Below the pieces are notes generated by a model. That model saw only the letters and a program-made list of their open reading frames with translations. It did not search any database and was not told the DNA's origin. Of a stretch of 41,227 bases of DNA, positions 5,705 to 16,391 are shown piece after piece (the stretch's first letter is position 1; every line of letters starts with the position of its first letter). The DNA is from a virus: IMG/VR virus record IMGVR_UViG_3300047494_000137, positions 1-41,227 of that record. The stretch is one strand, 5' to 3'. The position numbers and the translations under genes are program-made.

Positions 5705-8700
5705 TTATCCAGAATAACCAATTACATGACGTCCATATGCTACCATTACATTCGAAGGCACAGTTTCATTACCTAAAGCACCTGATGTATTAATCCCTGC
5801 AGACATTATAGTTCCATCTTGGAATAACATTATTAATCCTTGATCAACACCATTTAATCCACTAGCTTTAATGTCTATAATTGGAACTCCTTTAGTTCCA
5901 GCAATTGCAGACAAAAATGCAGTTGTTGTAGAAGAATTTGGATTACTTGTTTGCCCTTCTTGATAACGTCCTGCGGCCCATACAGTACCGGTATTATCTA
6001 AAACAACACAAGTATTATAACCTCCATTTGCAGTACCCATCATTAATACTTTTGGTTGTATTCCTGCGGTACCAATTATCATTTTTCCTTGAAATCCAGC
6101 ATTAGTTAGTTGAGTAGTATTAGTAAAAGATGTATGTGCTGAATTATTTGTACTACCATCACCAAAACAAGCATCATTATTATTACCAGAGAAATATAAA
6201 ATTCCTGCTGTATCAATAATTATTGAACATCCGCCGTTATATGTTTCATAAGCATATATAGCAGAAATATTAGTTTTATTTAATGATTCTCTAACAAAAC
6301 TAGAAGAAGAAGTAGTATTGCCTGTTGCTAATTGACCAGTAGAATTATTTCCTGAAGCCCATGAGCTTCCGTCTGAACGTAATACCCGAGTGAAATTATT
6401 TGCACCGCTTGATGAAGTGTATTCACTAGCAGCCCAAACATCAGTTACATTAGTAAATCCAGATATCGCAATTGGAACTGATGAATTGGTATTAGCTACT
6501 CCACTTCCAAGTGGGTTACAAGTAGGGGTTGTGCCTTGCGCGCCATATCCCCATGTGTATAATTGTCCAGTTGAATCAATAGCACCTACATGAATCGCCC
6601 CATTACCACTAACAGAAATTTTAGTAATAATTTTACCAGAAATTACAGTATTGATTAAAGTAGCTGTATTAGTGGAAGTGGTATTCCCAATACCTAATTG
6701 ACCCCAAGAATTGTCCCCAAATGAGTAAACTGCCCCGGTTGAAGATATACAAAAGAAACTATTAGATGTTGCATTTCCTTTATTGGTAGAACAATAAACT
6801 TTAGATATCGTTATTCCAGTTAACCCAGAAACAAGGGTAGCTATAGGCTGGAAAGCACCTGCAATTGTATTATATCCCCAAAAAAACACTCTTCCATCAT
6901 TAGTTAAAGCAATTGCCGAATCATAACTATATGCTACATCTGACCAACCTGCAATTGCTGCTCCAGAATTATTAATTGGTACAATAGTTGGTATTGTACA
7001 ATTAGCAGTTGCATTGGTTGAACTACCAGAACCGGTATAATATCCCATTTGCCATAATTGATTTTTAGCAATAAATACTATCCCACGACAACTTGTTCCA
7101 GTTACATTTTTAGCAAACTGAGGAGCAGTATTACCACTAATTACAACTGGAGTAGTTCCAATTTGATGAATATTAATTACTGGGTATATTCCTCTACTTC
7201 CATCTCCTAAACTGCCTGAGGAAGTTATTGGCCCAACTACTTTTAATTGAATTTGCGTATTTTGAGTAAATGTAATTGGAAATCTTAATGGATTTGCATA
7301 TACATTAGATTGATAAATTAATATAGTTTGACCGAAATAACTTCCCGTTGTAACATTATACCATTGCACACTTAAATTAGCTCCAGAACTAACTACTAAA
7401 GGATTGAATTCTAACCAATAAGTTTTACCACCGATTAAAGTTGCTGTAGTTCCATCAAAAGTAATATTGCTACCTGATAAAGTATTACCAAAAGATAAAG
7501 TTTGCCCTACAGTATTAAGTGTTTGAGTAGTAGTTGCAAAAGCTGATAAATAGCTAGTAGTATTAACAACATTTGTTGGAGTAGATATTTGTTCAATATA
7601 TGCATTTCCGAATCTTGATGATCCCATAGTCCCAATTATAGTAGTATTACTTACTTGTGTTAAATTTAATTGCACTGTAGTATTTACTGATGGTGTGATT
7701 ATAGCAACTGCATTTGGATTAGAACCACTACCATAAGTACCATTATCCGAAATTACTAAACATGAATTTCCAGTTGTAATATATGATGAAGTAGTTACAT
7801 TATACCATTGGGCTGATATAACTGCCGCTGTTCCATCAATTTCCCCAGGTGTTGCAGATAATCTATAAGTATTACCAGCTTGTAATAAAAATTGTCCATT
7901 AGACAATTGTTGAATATTTGTACCATAACTTTGCAATGGTGCAGTTCCAGGATTATTATTATATAAAATTGGACTCCCATTCGCAATTCCTGTAGTTTGT
8001 TGTACTACATATGATTGTAGATATGATTTAGTCCCTGTACCACCAGAATTACGGTTATCAGCTGATATAAATGCATTACTTGCACCATTTGAAGTTATTT
8101 CTATTGAATCATTTTGAGCATATAAATAAACTACTGAAGTTAACTCTATAGTTTGACTTCCAGATGGAACTATTGATACGGTATAATTCGTATTATTATC
8201 GATTCTTTTTACTATAATTTGTTGTGTAGTGTTACTATTTGACACCGCTGGCAATGTAACTACAACATTATTTGTTGCATTTACTAAAGCCATTATTTGC
8301 CAGCCTGGTAAAGTTAAAGAAGTATTTACATTTAATAATGTATAAGCACCACCACTAAGAGTATATATACTCCAGCTAGATGTAGAACTACTATATTGAT
8401 AAACAGTACCATTAATTAAAGAAGCAATATCATTATTATTTGGCGTATAAAATCCCCATGCTGAACCATTCCAAGTCGCAATTGCATTATTTTGCCCAGC
8501 CCATGCACCAGTTCCTGTTGGTTGCACTATATATGTATCATTAACATTTGGACTAGTTGGAGGAGCACTTTGATAAGCAATAGCATTATAAGAGATAGAA
8601 GATGCAGGTGGTTGTAATTTTAAACTTCCATCACTAGTTTGTCTAACAATTGGACTAAAAGTTCCAGTTGCTTGAGTAGAAGGGATAATTAAAGAATTAT

Positions 8701-11700
8701 TAAATGTAGAAGTTCCAGCAAAGGTATTATTACCAGTAAATGCATTATTATTAGCTTGATAAACATCTCCAGATCCTGGAATACTATTATAACAAATAAT
8801 AAAATTACAATATGCATTTTTTCCTCTAGTTTCATTACCACCTGTTGCTCCAGTGTTTGTAGAAGTATTTGTATAGCCATAATTGCTAGCACTTCCGGTA
8901 CCCCCTTGTGCTTGCGTAGATAATGCGCTACCTTGGTTATAAGTATGAGTATGGCTTGCAAATGCGTCTACTTGTACTGATCCTATCTGATTACCCGTAT
9001 TACCGCCAGAATTCATTGCAGTACGTGTTGCTTTATCAGGATCCCTACCTGCGGTACCATCTACCCCTCTTAAATAATATCCACGCAAGTCGGGTACATT
9101 AAAAGTAGTTGAACCATCTCCAGCACCATAACTTGTCCCAATTACGGCAAATAAAGAAGGATAGCCAGTCCTAGAATAAGTAGTACCATCACAAAGTAAA
9201 AATCCACTTGGTACCGTAGAACCAGAATATGAATATATAAATCCAATTGTAACATTTGTACTTGTATTACCAATTGGGTAAGGTGCTCCAATATTAGTTA
9301 CAGCTGCGCCATTATTATGAGTTGCTGCAGTTGATCCATTACTTCCTCTAGTTAATCCTGTAAATGTAGTCGCAGTTTTACCAGTATAACTAATGGCTTC
9401 ATTATCAATGTATATAACTCCACTAGAAGGAAAAGCAGCTGTACTATTAACAATAGCAGTTGTATCTGTTGCTAACATACTAGCCGTTAAATTTGTAAAT
9501 AAATTTACTGGGAAATTTACAGGTTGAGTTTTAAGAATGTCAGAATTATCTATTCCTAAAAGATTAAAATTACCTAAAGTAGCTACTGGCAAATTATTTA
9601 AATTAACTGTTGAATTAAAAGTCTCAGTACCTTGATGTGTGTTATTACCTGTAGTTGTATTATTATTTGCAAGGTACATATCTCCATTTCCCGCAGGAGT
9701 ATTCCAAACAATTATATAATTTGCATATAAATTCTTAGGTCTAGTTTCACTGCCACCAGTTGCACCTGTATTTATTGATTGGTCTGTAGAATATGGAGAA
9801 GTAGTTAAACCGGGATTTGCTCCACCTGGATTATAACTATGATTTGTATAAGTATGAGTATGGCTTGCAAAATTATCAGCTTGTAATGAACCAATTTGAT
9901 TACCTGTATTACCACCTGTATTACTCGCAATACGAGATGCTGCGTCTGGATCATTGGTTGAGGTTCCAGATATACCACGGATAAATCTACCTCTTAAGTC
10001 AGGAACATTAAAAGTGGTTGAACCATCTCCAGCACCATAGGCAGTACCAATTACGGCAAATAATCCTGGATAAGTAGACCTAGAATAAGCGGTTCCATCA
10101 CAAATAAATGTACCATATGGTGCTGTAGATCCAGCATATGCATAAATATTTCCAATAGTTGTACTTGCACCAGTACCTAAATTTGGATAAGGCAATCCTA
10201 AATTAGTTACAAACATACCTATAGCATGTGCTGCTGCTGTAGTTCCATTTATTCCTCGAGTTAATCCGGTAAAAGTTGTAGCTGTTTTGCCAGTATATGA
10301 AATAGATTCATTATTAGTAGTACCATCAGTAATATAGATAATACCACTAGAAGCAAAACCGTTAGTTGAGGCAACACTTAAAGTAGTATCTGTAGATAAC
10401 ATAGCTGTAGTAATAGTAGTTAATAAACTATTATAAGTACTTCCACTACCACTACCAACTACTGACCATGTATTAGTAGATTGTTTAAATTGATATGTAG
10501 TGGTACTATCTCTTACTGCTGATGGATTATAAGCAGGAGTTCTTGCCCACCATAAATTAGTGGCGATTCCTGCAGCTGTTTGTTTACCAAAAATTGCACC
10601 TGCTGTAAATGAAGTTGGTGTGAATCCGGTAATTGCATAATAACCATCATAAGTCGTATCAGTTGTCCAATTTAATATTGCAGTTAAATCTGATTGTGTT
10701 GTGACAATTCCAATAGGGTGCGCGCTTGAACCCAATGTGCCACCAAATGATTTACTACCCCAAATTATATTGCCCACATAAGTGCTTGGTAATCTTACTT
10801 GTCCATCAGCAACTTTACTATCAATTACAATATTTGTAGTAGCAGCACCAGTTCCGGTAAATAATAAAGCACCTTTAAATAAATCTTGTTGATCTATATA
10901 CATAGTAAATGAATTTGTAAATGCTGGTAAATTAATAGCATTTATTCCATTCGTTTGAAAAGCTATATTATTTAGTCTAATATAATTAGATATTCCTACA
11001 TTTAATCCTAGCCAATCTGTTGCTGTTGATGCTATGGTAATATTTTTAAATACATTACTACATAATGCTCCACTAGAAAAAGCAAATGAAGCATTTGAAC
11101 TTGTAGAATGATAAGTATTAATATAATTATTATATCTAGATCCTGAACCAAAAGTTTGTTGCCCAGATAATGTCTGCGTTCCACCAGTTTCAGAAAAATT
11201 ATTACCTTGTATTGTAATATTAGTTTTACTACTTGTCCAAGTTATTGTATCTGTAAATATAGTATTTGAAGTTAGATTAATAACTGATGGGCTAGTAGTA
11301 GCACTAGAGATAGCTTGTGTTAAGGTTGCATATGGATAAGCTTCTGAACCATTTCCAGTAGTATCATTACCAATTGTCTTATCAGCATATAAATTAGTAG
11401 GACTAGCACTAGGTAATGATGCAGCAACAGTAGCTTGACTTATTTGTATCCAATTAGTTGCAGTTGAATAAGGTAAAGCAACACACTGCCATAAACCATT
11501 ATTAGTAGTTGTAGGATCATTTATAACTTCTGCTATCGATCCTACACCACCAAAAGTTAAAGAATTTTGAGCATATAAAGCAGTTAAATTAGCAAATGGA
11601 ATAATTGGAGTTTTTGAAGTATCAATATAATTACCTGAATTACCAGTTACTGTAATTCTAAAATTATTATAACCAAAAACTAATTGCCCAAGTCCAATAT

Positions 11701-13633
11701 TTAATTTTAAAGCAGTATTATTATTCATAAAATGCGAAACTGAGTGATATATTGTTATACTACCACTACTGCTAGTCAAAGCAGGATAATTTATTTGTAC
11801 TGTTGTTGAGGTTAAACGTTGTGTTACTACAGTACCCGGTTGTAAACCGGGTGCGGTTAAAGTATAACTTGCAGGTAACCCACTTGTATCTATACTAGTG
11901 GAAGTTAAAATATTACTTCCTGCGGTAATTGTTGCAGTAAATGCAATATTATTAGTATTATCTGCTAAATTAACATTTCCTGTTGCATTAGTAAAATCAG
12001 AGTTAGTAATCCAATTTACTGCATTATTATTAATATTAGCAGCCATAGTTACAATATTAGCATTAGTACCATTGAAAGTACATTTATCAATATTTAACGT
12101 GCCATTATTACTATTATGCACAATGGCTTGATTAGCACCAGGTGCAAATGTTATACCTTGAAAGGCACGGCCAGTAACTCCAGTTGGGATTGTTATTGTA
12201 CCTGTATAACTCATATAAGCAATTTTGTTATTATTCAAACTTCCAAGGCAAGTATAAGTTACATTGCTTACTGTAGCTGTTATATTTCCTGTATAAGTTG
12301 CAGAATCCATAATATAAACAAATCCATTTGCTGCTACTACTGATTCCGCTTTTTGTAAAGTTAAATATGGTTTTAAAATACTACCATTACCAGTTGTATC
12401 ATTACCATTTGATGCTACATAAATTCCTTTAGTGTTTGTTGTTGTTGTTGGTATTGAAGATATTGCAATCCCACTATCTTTAGTATTACCTGCATTATCC
12501 CATGTAGCAATATTATCAGTTGTAGCAGTTGGAATTTTATCTTGTTTATTTGTTGGTTCACCTTCATTAGCCCAATTAGATGCAGTTTGACCGGGACTAT
12601 TAGTTAAAGCCCTTAATGTTGTTGTTTGATATATTGTAGTACCTGAATATGTATAAGTAACAGAAACAGTAAATATATCTCCAGCTTGAATGGCACTACC
12701 ACTTGGCCTTGTAGTAGGATAAAGACTACCTGCACCATTCCAAGTACCTTGCCAATTTTGTCCTGACATAACAGCATTATTAATAGCGGTTTGAGTAGCA
12801 GTTGAAACTGGCAAACTAGCTAAAGTAATTTCTGCTTTGTTTTCTGAATTTGCTGAATCTTCAATTAATAAAGTATCAGCCCCAATTGGGCTTGTTTTTG
12901 TAGGAAAAGTATCATAATCCCCAGCTGAACGCAATAATGAATTTTCTGTAATAAACCAATAATTTGGATTTTGACCAGGATTTAAAGTTAATGCTCTGAT
13001 TGAATTTGGAGCGTATATAGTTGTATTAGGTGCTACTGATGGATAACTATAAGTTACTGGAACATCCCAATAATCACCAGCATTAATTGCACCAGAAGCT
13101 CCAGAACCACCTGTAGTTGGAAATAAACTTCCATTTCCATTCCATGTGCCACGCCATTGGCTAACTTGACCTCCAGATACTGTGGCATCTACATAAGCTT
13201 TGTTGGTCGCATCAGTACTATTAGTAGGAGAATTATTAATAGTTATTGCATTCGTATTTATTTTTCCAGGTACTGTAATATTTGTTCCTGTTTGTAATAA
13301 CCAAATTTTAGAATAACATTTACCACTTGCATGTATAAATTCCATTCTTTGATCTTGTTGATTTAAAATAACAGTACCATTTGTAATTCCATTAAGTATT
13401 TGTCCCGGATTAGGTTGAATAGTAATAGTATTAGCAATAATATTATCTACCCGATGAATAGCAATTCTTCCATCATTAACATTTTGCCTCATTAAAGGAA
13501 GAGTTAATGTAATATTTCCTGCTGATGCATCTACATTATAAAGTTCTCTTGACCAATCTGCTAGAGTTTGGCTCGCGGTAACAGTTGTAAAATTTGGTGA
13601 ATATCCAGCATTATCAATAAATATTGAACCCAT
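5705..13633 (-). CDS. Giant modular tail fibre (2642 aa)
   Basis: The longest gene in the window. The N-terminus (1-50, TASQTLADWSRELYNVDAS) is a fibre-type beta region. Two GTWNG modules follow (about 158-235 and 290-360). Two right-handed beta-helix starts come next, each with an NDTTGNGS...PY.TLQ.A motif (about 401 and 746). Two tail-collar modules follow (about 1155-1225 and 1460-1525, both with DGSTTFNVPDLRG) with their ITLTRGxNG lead-ins. A Ser/Thr/Asn-rich beta region leads into an RCC1-like propeller (about 2170-2640; repeats such as AVYSFGDNSWGQLGIGN, LYTWGYGAQG, VWAAGRYQEGQ). This would be the main receptor-binding or depolymerising fibre. GGAG precedes the start. No chaperone or self-cleaving tail is evident. 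Confidence 0.88.
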   Translation of the reverse strand: MGSIFIDNAGYSPNFTTVTASQTLADWSRELYNVDASAGNITLTLPLMRQNVNDGRIAIHRVDNIIANTITIQPNPGQILNGITNGTVILNQQDQRMEFIHASGKCYSKIWLLQTGTNITVPGKINTNAITINNSPTNSTDATNKAYVDATVSGGQVSQWRGTWNGNGSLFPTTGGSGASGAINAGDYWDVPVTYSYPSVAPNTTIYAPNSIRALTLNPGQNPNYWFITENSLLRSAGDYDTFPTKTSPIGADTLLIEDSANSENKAEITLASLPVSTATQTAINNAVMSGQNWQGTWNGAGSLYPTTRPSGSAIQAGDIFTVSVTYTYSGTTIYQTTTLRALTNSPGQTASNWANEGEPTNKQDKIPTATTDNIATWDNAGNTKDSGIAISSIPTTTTNTKGIYVASNGNDTTGNGSILKPYLTLQKAESVVAANGFVYIMDSATYTGNITATVSNVTYTCLGSLNNNKIAYMSYTGTITIPTGVTGRAFQGITFAPGANQAIVHNSNNGTLNIDKCTFNGTNANIVTMAANINNNAVNWITNSDFTNATGNVNLADNTNNIAFTATITAGSNILTSTSIDTSGLPASYTLTAPGLQPGTVVTQRLTSTTVQINYPALTSSSGSITIYHSVSHFMNNNTALKLNIGLGQLVFGYNNFRITVTGNSGNYIDTSKTPIIPFANLTALYAQNSLTFGGVGSIAEVINDPTTTNNGLWQCVALPYSTATNWIQISQATVAASLPSASPTNLYADKTIGNDTTGNGSEAYPYATLTQAISSATTSPSVINLTSNTIFTDTITWTSSKTNITIQGNNFSETGGTQTLSGQQTFGSGSRYNNYINTYHSTSSNASFAFSSGALCSNVFKNITIASTATDWLGLNVGISNYIRLNNIAFQTNGINAINLPAFTNSFTMYIDQQDLFKGALLFTGTGAATTNIVIDSKVADGQVRLPSTYVGNIIWGSKSFGGTLGSSAHPIGIVTTQSDLTAILNWTTDTTYDGYYAITGFTPTSFTAGAIFGKQTAAGIATNLWWARTPAYNPSAVRDSTTTYQFKQSTNTWSVVGSGSGSTYNSLLTTITTAMLSTDTTLSVASTNGFASSGIIYITDGTTNNESISYTGKTATTFTGLTRGINGTTAAAHAIGMFVTNLGLPYPNLGTGASTTIGNIYAYAGSTAPYGTFICDGTAYSRSTYPGLFAVIGTAYGAGDGSTTFNVPDLRGRFIRGISGTSTNDPDAASRIASNTGGNTGNQIGSLQADNFASHTHTYTNHSYNPGGANPGLTTSPYSTDQSINTGATGGSETRPKNLYANYIIVWNTPAGNGDMYLANNNTTTGNNTHQGTETFNSTVNLNNLPVATLGNFNLLGIDNSDILKTQPVNFPVNLFTNLTASMLATDTTAIVNSTAAFPSSGVIYIDNEAISYTGKTATTFTGLTRGSNGSTAATHNNGAAVTNIGAPYPIGNTSTNVTIGFIYSYSGSTVPSGFLLCDGTTYSRTGYPSLFAVIGTSYGAGDGSTTFNVPDLRGYYLRGVDGTAGRDPDKATRTAMNSGGNTGNQIGSVQVDAFASHTHTYNQGSALSTQAQGGTGSASNYGYTNTSTNTGATGGNETRGKNAYCNFIICYNSIPGSGDVYQANNNAFTGNNTFAGTSTFNNSLIIPSTQATGTFSPIVRQTSDGSLKLQPPASSISYNAIAYQSAPPTSPNVNDTYIVQPTGTGAWAGQNNAIATWNGSAWGFYTPNNNDIASLINGTVYQYSSSTSSWSIYTLSGGAYTLLNVNTSLTLPGWQIMALVNATNNVVVTLPAVSNSNTTQQIIVKRIDNNTNYTVSIVPSGSQTIELTSVVYLYAQNDSIEITSNGASNAFISADNRNSGGTGTKSYLQSYVVQQTTGIANGSPILYNNNPGTAPLQSYGTNIQQLSNGQFLLQAGNTYRLSATPGEIDGTAAVISAQWYNVTTSSYITTGNSCLVISDNGTYGSGSNPNAVAIITPSVNTTVQLNLTQVSNTTIIGTMGSSRFGNAYIEQISTPTNVVNTTSYLSAFATTTQTLNTVGQTLSFGNTLSGSNITFDGTTATLIGGKTYWLEFNPLVVSSGANLSVQWYNVTTGSYFGQTILIYQSNVYANPLRFPITFTQNTQIQLKVVGPITSSGSLGDGSRGIYPVINIHQIGTTPVVISGNTAPQFAKNVTGTSCRGIVFIAKNQLWQMGYYTGSGSSTNATANCTIPTIVPINNSGAAIAGWSDVAYSYDSAIALTNDGRVFFWGYNTIAGAFQPIATLVSGLTGITISKVYCSTNKGNATSNSFFCISSTGAVYSFGDNSWGQLGIGNTTSTNTATLINTVISGKIITKISVSGNGAIHVGAIDSTGQLYTWGYGAQGTTPTCNPLGSGVANTNSSVPIAISGFTNVTDVWAASEYTSSSGANNFTRVLRSDGSSWASGNNSTGQLATGNTTSSSSFVRESLNKTNISAIYAYETYNGGCSIIIDTAGILYFSGNNNDACFGDGSTNNSAHTSFTNTTQLTNAGFQGKMIIGTAGIQPKVLMMGTANGGYNTCVVLDNTGTVWAAGRYQEGQTSNPNSSTTTAFLSAIAGTKGVPIIDIKASGLNGVDQGLIMLFQDGTIMSAGINTSGALGNETVPSNVMVAYGRHVIGYSG

Positions 13634-13652
13634 TTGTTTACTCCATTAAGCA

Positions 13653-14501
13653 TTAAGTAAGAATCATATAAGTTAAACCTGATAAAACATCTATATCTTT
13701 ATAACTACCAGATCCTTGTAATGTAAAATCTACCGAATTATCTTGGAAAGTATCTGAACCTGAACAACTTATAGTTGCTATAGTATTATTTGAATCTATC
13801 CTAATTATTCTATAACCTTTTGATGTATTAGTTTGAGACTGCAAAGCAGTAATTGGATTTAATGTTATACTAATATTTCCAATAATATTAGACCCATCTA
13901 TTCTAACTACATTATCTGCATAAGTAATGGTGTGTTCAGCTATAGTACTTGTATTATTAATAGTTCTATCTGGCCTGATATTCGTATCTGCTTGACGTGC
14001 CCAATCTGGACTAGTAATAGACGGTTGGTTATTTTTATTATTAGCTATTAATGAATACCATAAATAACCATTATACCAAGTAGCATCTTCCATATCAAAA
14101 GTAATTCCTGCATCCCAATTTACTACTGATGCATTTAATTGCCCTTGAACTTTTTCAAAAGCTGTAGTAACATTATCGCCTGATGATACATCTTGACCAG
14201 TAATTGGAGTAAATCCATTAGGAATTACATAATTATTTGTATTATTAGGATTAGGACCGTAATCTTTCCAAATACTGCCATTATAATAAATTGCATCTCC
14301 TACTGGAATATTAGCTCCTGTTGGATTATTTGTACCAGCTACGCTAACTGAGTACCAGTCTCCTAATGTACCAACTCCATTAGTTAAAGTAGGATTATTT
14401 GCAGATGCATCATATGTACCTTTATAATTAATTAAAACTGATGATGTACTTCCACCTCCATTATTAGAACCCTGAGGAAAAATATTAATTCCTATTGACA
14501 T
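13653..14501 (-). CDS. Tail fibre-like protein, 282 aa
   Basis: A 282-aa structural protein. Residues 25-85 (YKGTYDASANNPTLTNG, GDWYSVSVAG, IYYNGSIWKDYGP) resemble carbohydrate-binding or fibre repeat modules found in phage tail proteins. Residues 180-282 (ADNVVRIDGS..., YRIIRIDSNNT) resemble the N-terminal part of the giant fibre next door (RIAIHRVDN). The gene lies directly upstream of that fibre, so the two probably assemble on the same baseplate arm. The exact role (second fibre, or connector) is inferred. Confidence 0.7.
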   Translation of the reverse strand: MSIGINIFPQGSNNGGGSTSSVLINYKGTYDASANNPTLTNGVGTLGDWYSVSVAGTNNPTGANIPVGDAIYYNGSIWKDYGPNPNNTNNYVIPNGFTPITGQDVSSGDNVTTAFEKVQGQLNASVVNWDAGITFDMEDATWYNGYLWYSLIANNKNNQPSITSPDWARQADTNIRPDRTINNTSTIAEHTITYADNVVRIDGSNIIGNISITLNPITALQSQTNTSKGYRIIRIDSNNTIATISCSGSDTFQDNSVDFTLQGSGSYKDIDVLSGLTYMILT

Positions 14502-14514
14502 AATAATTCCTATC

Positions 14515-14832
14515 CTAGGATAAGCCTAAAAATTTAACATCTGAAATAGTATTTAACCCTATACTTGCAACTGTTGCAGTTTTAACAACTCTATAAGTTT
14601 GCGCATCTTCAGAAATAGTCATAAAATTAGAATTTGCAGTTATTTGAAATAAATTCCCATTACTCATTGCATTTTTCCAACTTGAATTAGCCCAATCGTA
14701 TACTTGTAAGGTTATAGTTTCAGTAGTTTGTAATCCATTACAACATAATCCAACATTGTTTTTACCTGATGAAGAAAACGGCAAACTCGTTGCAGCTGCC
14801 ATAGTAGGGCTTATTAATACATTAATTGCCAT
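14515..14832 (-). CDS. Small virion protein in fibre cluster
   Basis: A 105-aa beta-rich protein (ETITLQVYDWANSSWKNAM, QTYRVVKTATV) with Thr/Ser/Ala-rich composition. I do not recognise a named family. It is flanked by the fibre chaperone-like gene and the 282-aa fibre gene, with gaps of 12-13 nt. It may be a small fibre subunit, a tip lectin-like protein or a decoration protein. Expressed as part of the late operon. Confidence 0.55.
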   Translation of the reverse strand: MAINVLISPTMAAATSLPFSSSGKNNVGLCCNGLQTTETITLQVYDWANSSWKNAMSNGNLFQITANSNFMTISEDAQTYRVVKTATVASIGLNTISDVKFLGLS

Positions 14833-14844
14833 TTTAAATCTCCA

Positions 14845-15288
14845 TTACTTCTTCATAAAATCTGGTATAGTTGGCAATTGATTCATATTAAGTGTACCCC
14901 TAACTATACCTCTTAATTGTTTACGATAATTATGAGCTTCATTAACATGGTTATCTGGGCTATCATTACAACGATCAAATAAACCCCAATCATCCGTTTG
15001 ACATAATAAATTTAAAGCATCATTAATTAATTTTTTATTATTATGCTTATTTATACTTTCATTATCATCAATCCATTGTTTAGTATTTTCATCCCATTTA
15101 GTAAATTTGTTACGAGTTTGTAATTCATTTTTTTCATCTAGATATAATAACATACCTTGAGAAATTTTTGTATTCAATTCGTTATATTTTTCCTGAGATA
15201 TTTCGATATATTTTTTTGAAGTTGGTTCGAAATTCATATTAACTAAAGATATTGTATTATCTTCATTGCTTGAGTAAAAGTATTTCAT
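14845..15288 (-). CDS. Tail fibre assembly protein-like
   Basis: A 147-aa soluble, charged protein, unlike its beta-rich neighbours. The order of parts fits the tail-fibre assembly chaperone group (Caudo_TAP/DUF4376-like). An N-terminal beta part is followed by EISQEKYNELNTKISQG, KFTKWDENTKQWIDDNE, and a helical C-terminus with LCQTDDWGLFDRCNDS and NYRKQLRGIVRGT. These proteins help fibres trimerise. It lies between two fibre genes, as expected. The family match is by pattern only. Confidence 0.6.
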   Translation of the reverse strand: MKYFYSSNEDNTISLVNMNFEPTSKKYIEISQEKYNELNTKISQGMLLYLDEKNELQTRNKFTKWDENTKQWIDDNESINKHNNKKLINDALNLLCQTDDWGLFDRCNDSPDNHVNEAHNYRKQLRGIVRGTLNMNQLPTIPDFMKK

Positions 15289-15303
15289 ATGAGTCCTTTA
15301 AAA

Positions 15304-16383
15304 TTATGGTACAAATGGTCCAGCATAAAATATACTGAAATATACTGTAACGTTTCCAACGTTTCCATTTACTATTATTGTTAAATTATTTAAATCTGTT
15401 GCTAATACATATGCTTCTGTAGGTGTATTTACAAAAGCACAATTTGATGTACCAAAACCTTCAAGTATAGCGGTACCTGAATGCCATAAACTTAATGGAA
15501 ATTTAAATGTGTTAGAAGGAGATACTGTAACAACATTTACTTTACCCATTACAATTATATTATAATTTGTAACATCTGCTCTACGAATAAAACATGCATT
15601 AAGTTGAATAGTACCTACATTATTAACATTTACCTGTAAAATATCTTGTGCTACTAAAAATGATTGATTATTAAATGGCAATGCTAATATAGATGCAGAA
15701 GTTACTGGAGTAGGCATATTTAGTTGTGGTCTTTGATTTAAAGTGAGAAAAATACCATTATTAAGACTTTGGGTAGTATCCAAGATATTTAATGTTAATT
15801 GTGGAAGAGTGTCAACAGTTGTAAGTGTAATAAAAGATCTTGCACCTGAAATAGAATAAGCTCCTATCTGTACGGTACTATTATTTACTCTTCCAAACCC
15901 AATAAATACACTACCATCTGAATAGGTATTCATAATATCAGGAAAAACATCATAAACATTATAAGTTATTTGTTTCCAATTTGTGCCATCATTAATATAA
16001 TTTGTATTAGTAACAAAATTTGCTGTATTATTAGCTTTTAATGATTTCTGAAAACTTCCATTAGAAGAGCAATATAAAACTGCACCTAAAGAATAACCAC
16101 CAACTGCTGCAGATAAATTAGCATCAAAAGTATATTGGTATCCAAGTCCAGCTTGATATAATAAATTAGTGTAAAAATATAATACACCATTCATTTCCTC
16201 TTCTTTAACTGGAGTGGAGCCAGTAGTACTTAAGGGTAATAATTGAGGGATCGGAAATCCAGTTTCTTGGTTAGCTACCATATCTGGATTATTTGCCGAC
16301 ACTGATGGTAAAACATTTGGATATGAACTTGTTAATCTACCATTAGCGAAAGGTTTTAGTATAGGAGTTATTATATTTGCCAT
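15304..16383 (-). CDS. Tail fibre protein, 359 aa
   Basis: A 359-aa fibre. The N-terminal part (1-75, with FANGRLTSSYPNVLPS and STTGSTPVKEEEMNGVLY) is typical of fibre baseplate-attachment domains of contractile-tailed phages. It is followed by GYSLGAVLYCSSNGSFQKSL...NTANFVT, a repeat common to such fibres. The C-terminal half is beta-rich and is the likely host-contact part. It lies immediately after the DUF2612 baseplate gene, the normal position of the first fibre. Confidence 0.75.
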   Translation of the reverse strand: MANIITPILKPFANGRLTSSYPNVLPSVSANNPDMVANQETGFPIPQLLPLSTTGSTPVKEEEMNGVLYFYTNLLYQAGLGYQYTFDANLSAAVGGYSLGAVLYCSSNGSFQKSLKANNTANFVTNTNYINDGTNWKQITYNVYDVFPDIMNTYSDGSVFIGFGRVNNSTVQIGAYSISGARSFITLTTVDTLPQLTLNILDTTQSLNNGIFLTLNQRPQLNMPTPVTSASILALPFNNQSFLVAQDILQVNVNNVGTIQLNACFIRRADVTNYNIIVMGKVNVVTVSPSNTFKFPLSLWHSGTAILEGFGTSNCAFVNTPTEAYVLATDLNNLTIIVNGNVGNVTVYFSIFYAGPFVP

Positions 16384-16391
16384 ATTTTTCC

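Noticed and set aside
5705-13633. Plus-strand and alternative-frame ORFs inside the giant fibre (for example 6390-6593, 11898-12343, 8689-8961)
   Set aside because: They lie antisense or out of frame within a strongly supported gene, lack ribosome sites and have low-complexity products mirrored from the fibre's repeats.
5705-15288. Diversity-generating retroelement acting on the fibre
   Set aside because: No reverse transcriptase or template/variable repeat pair is found in the window.
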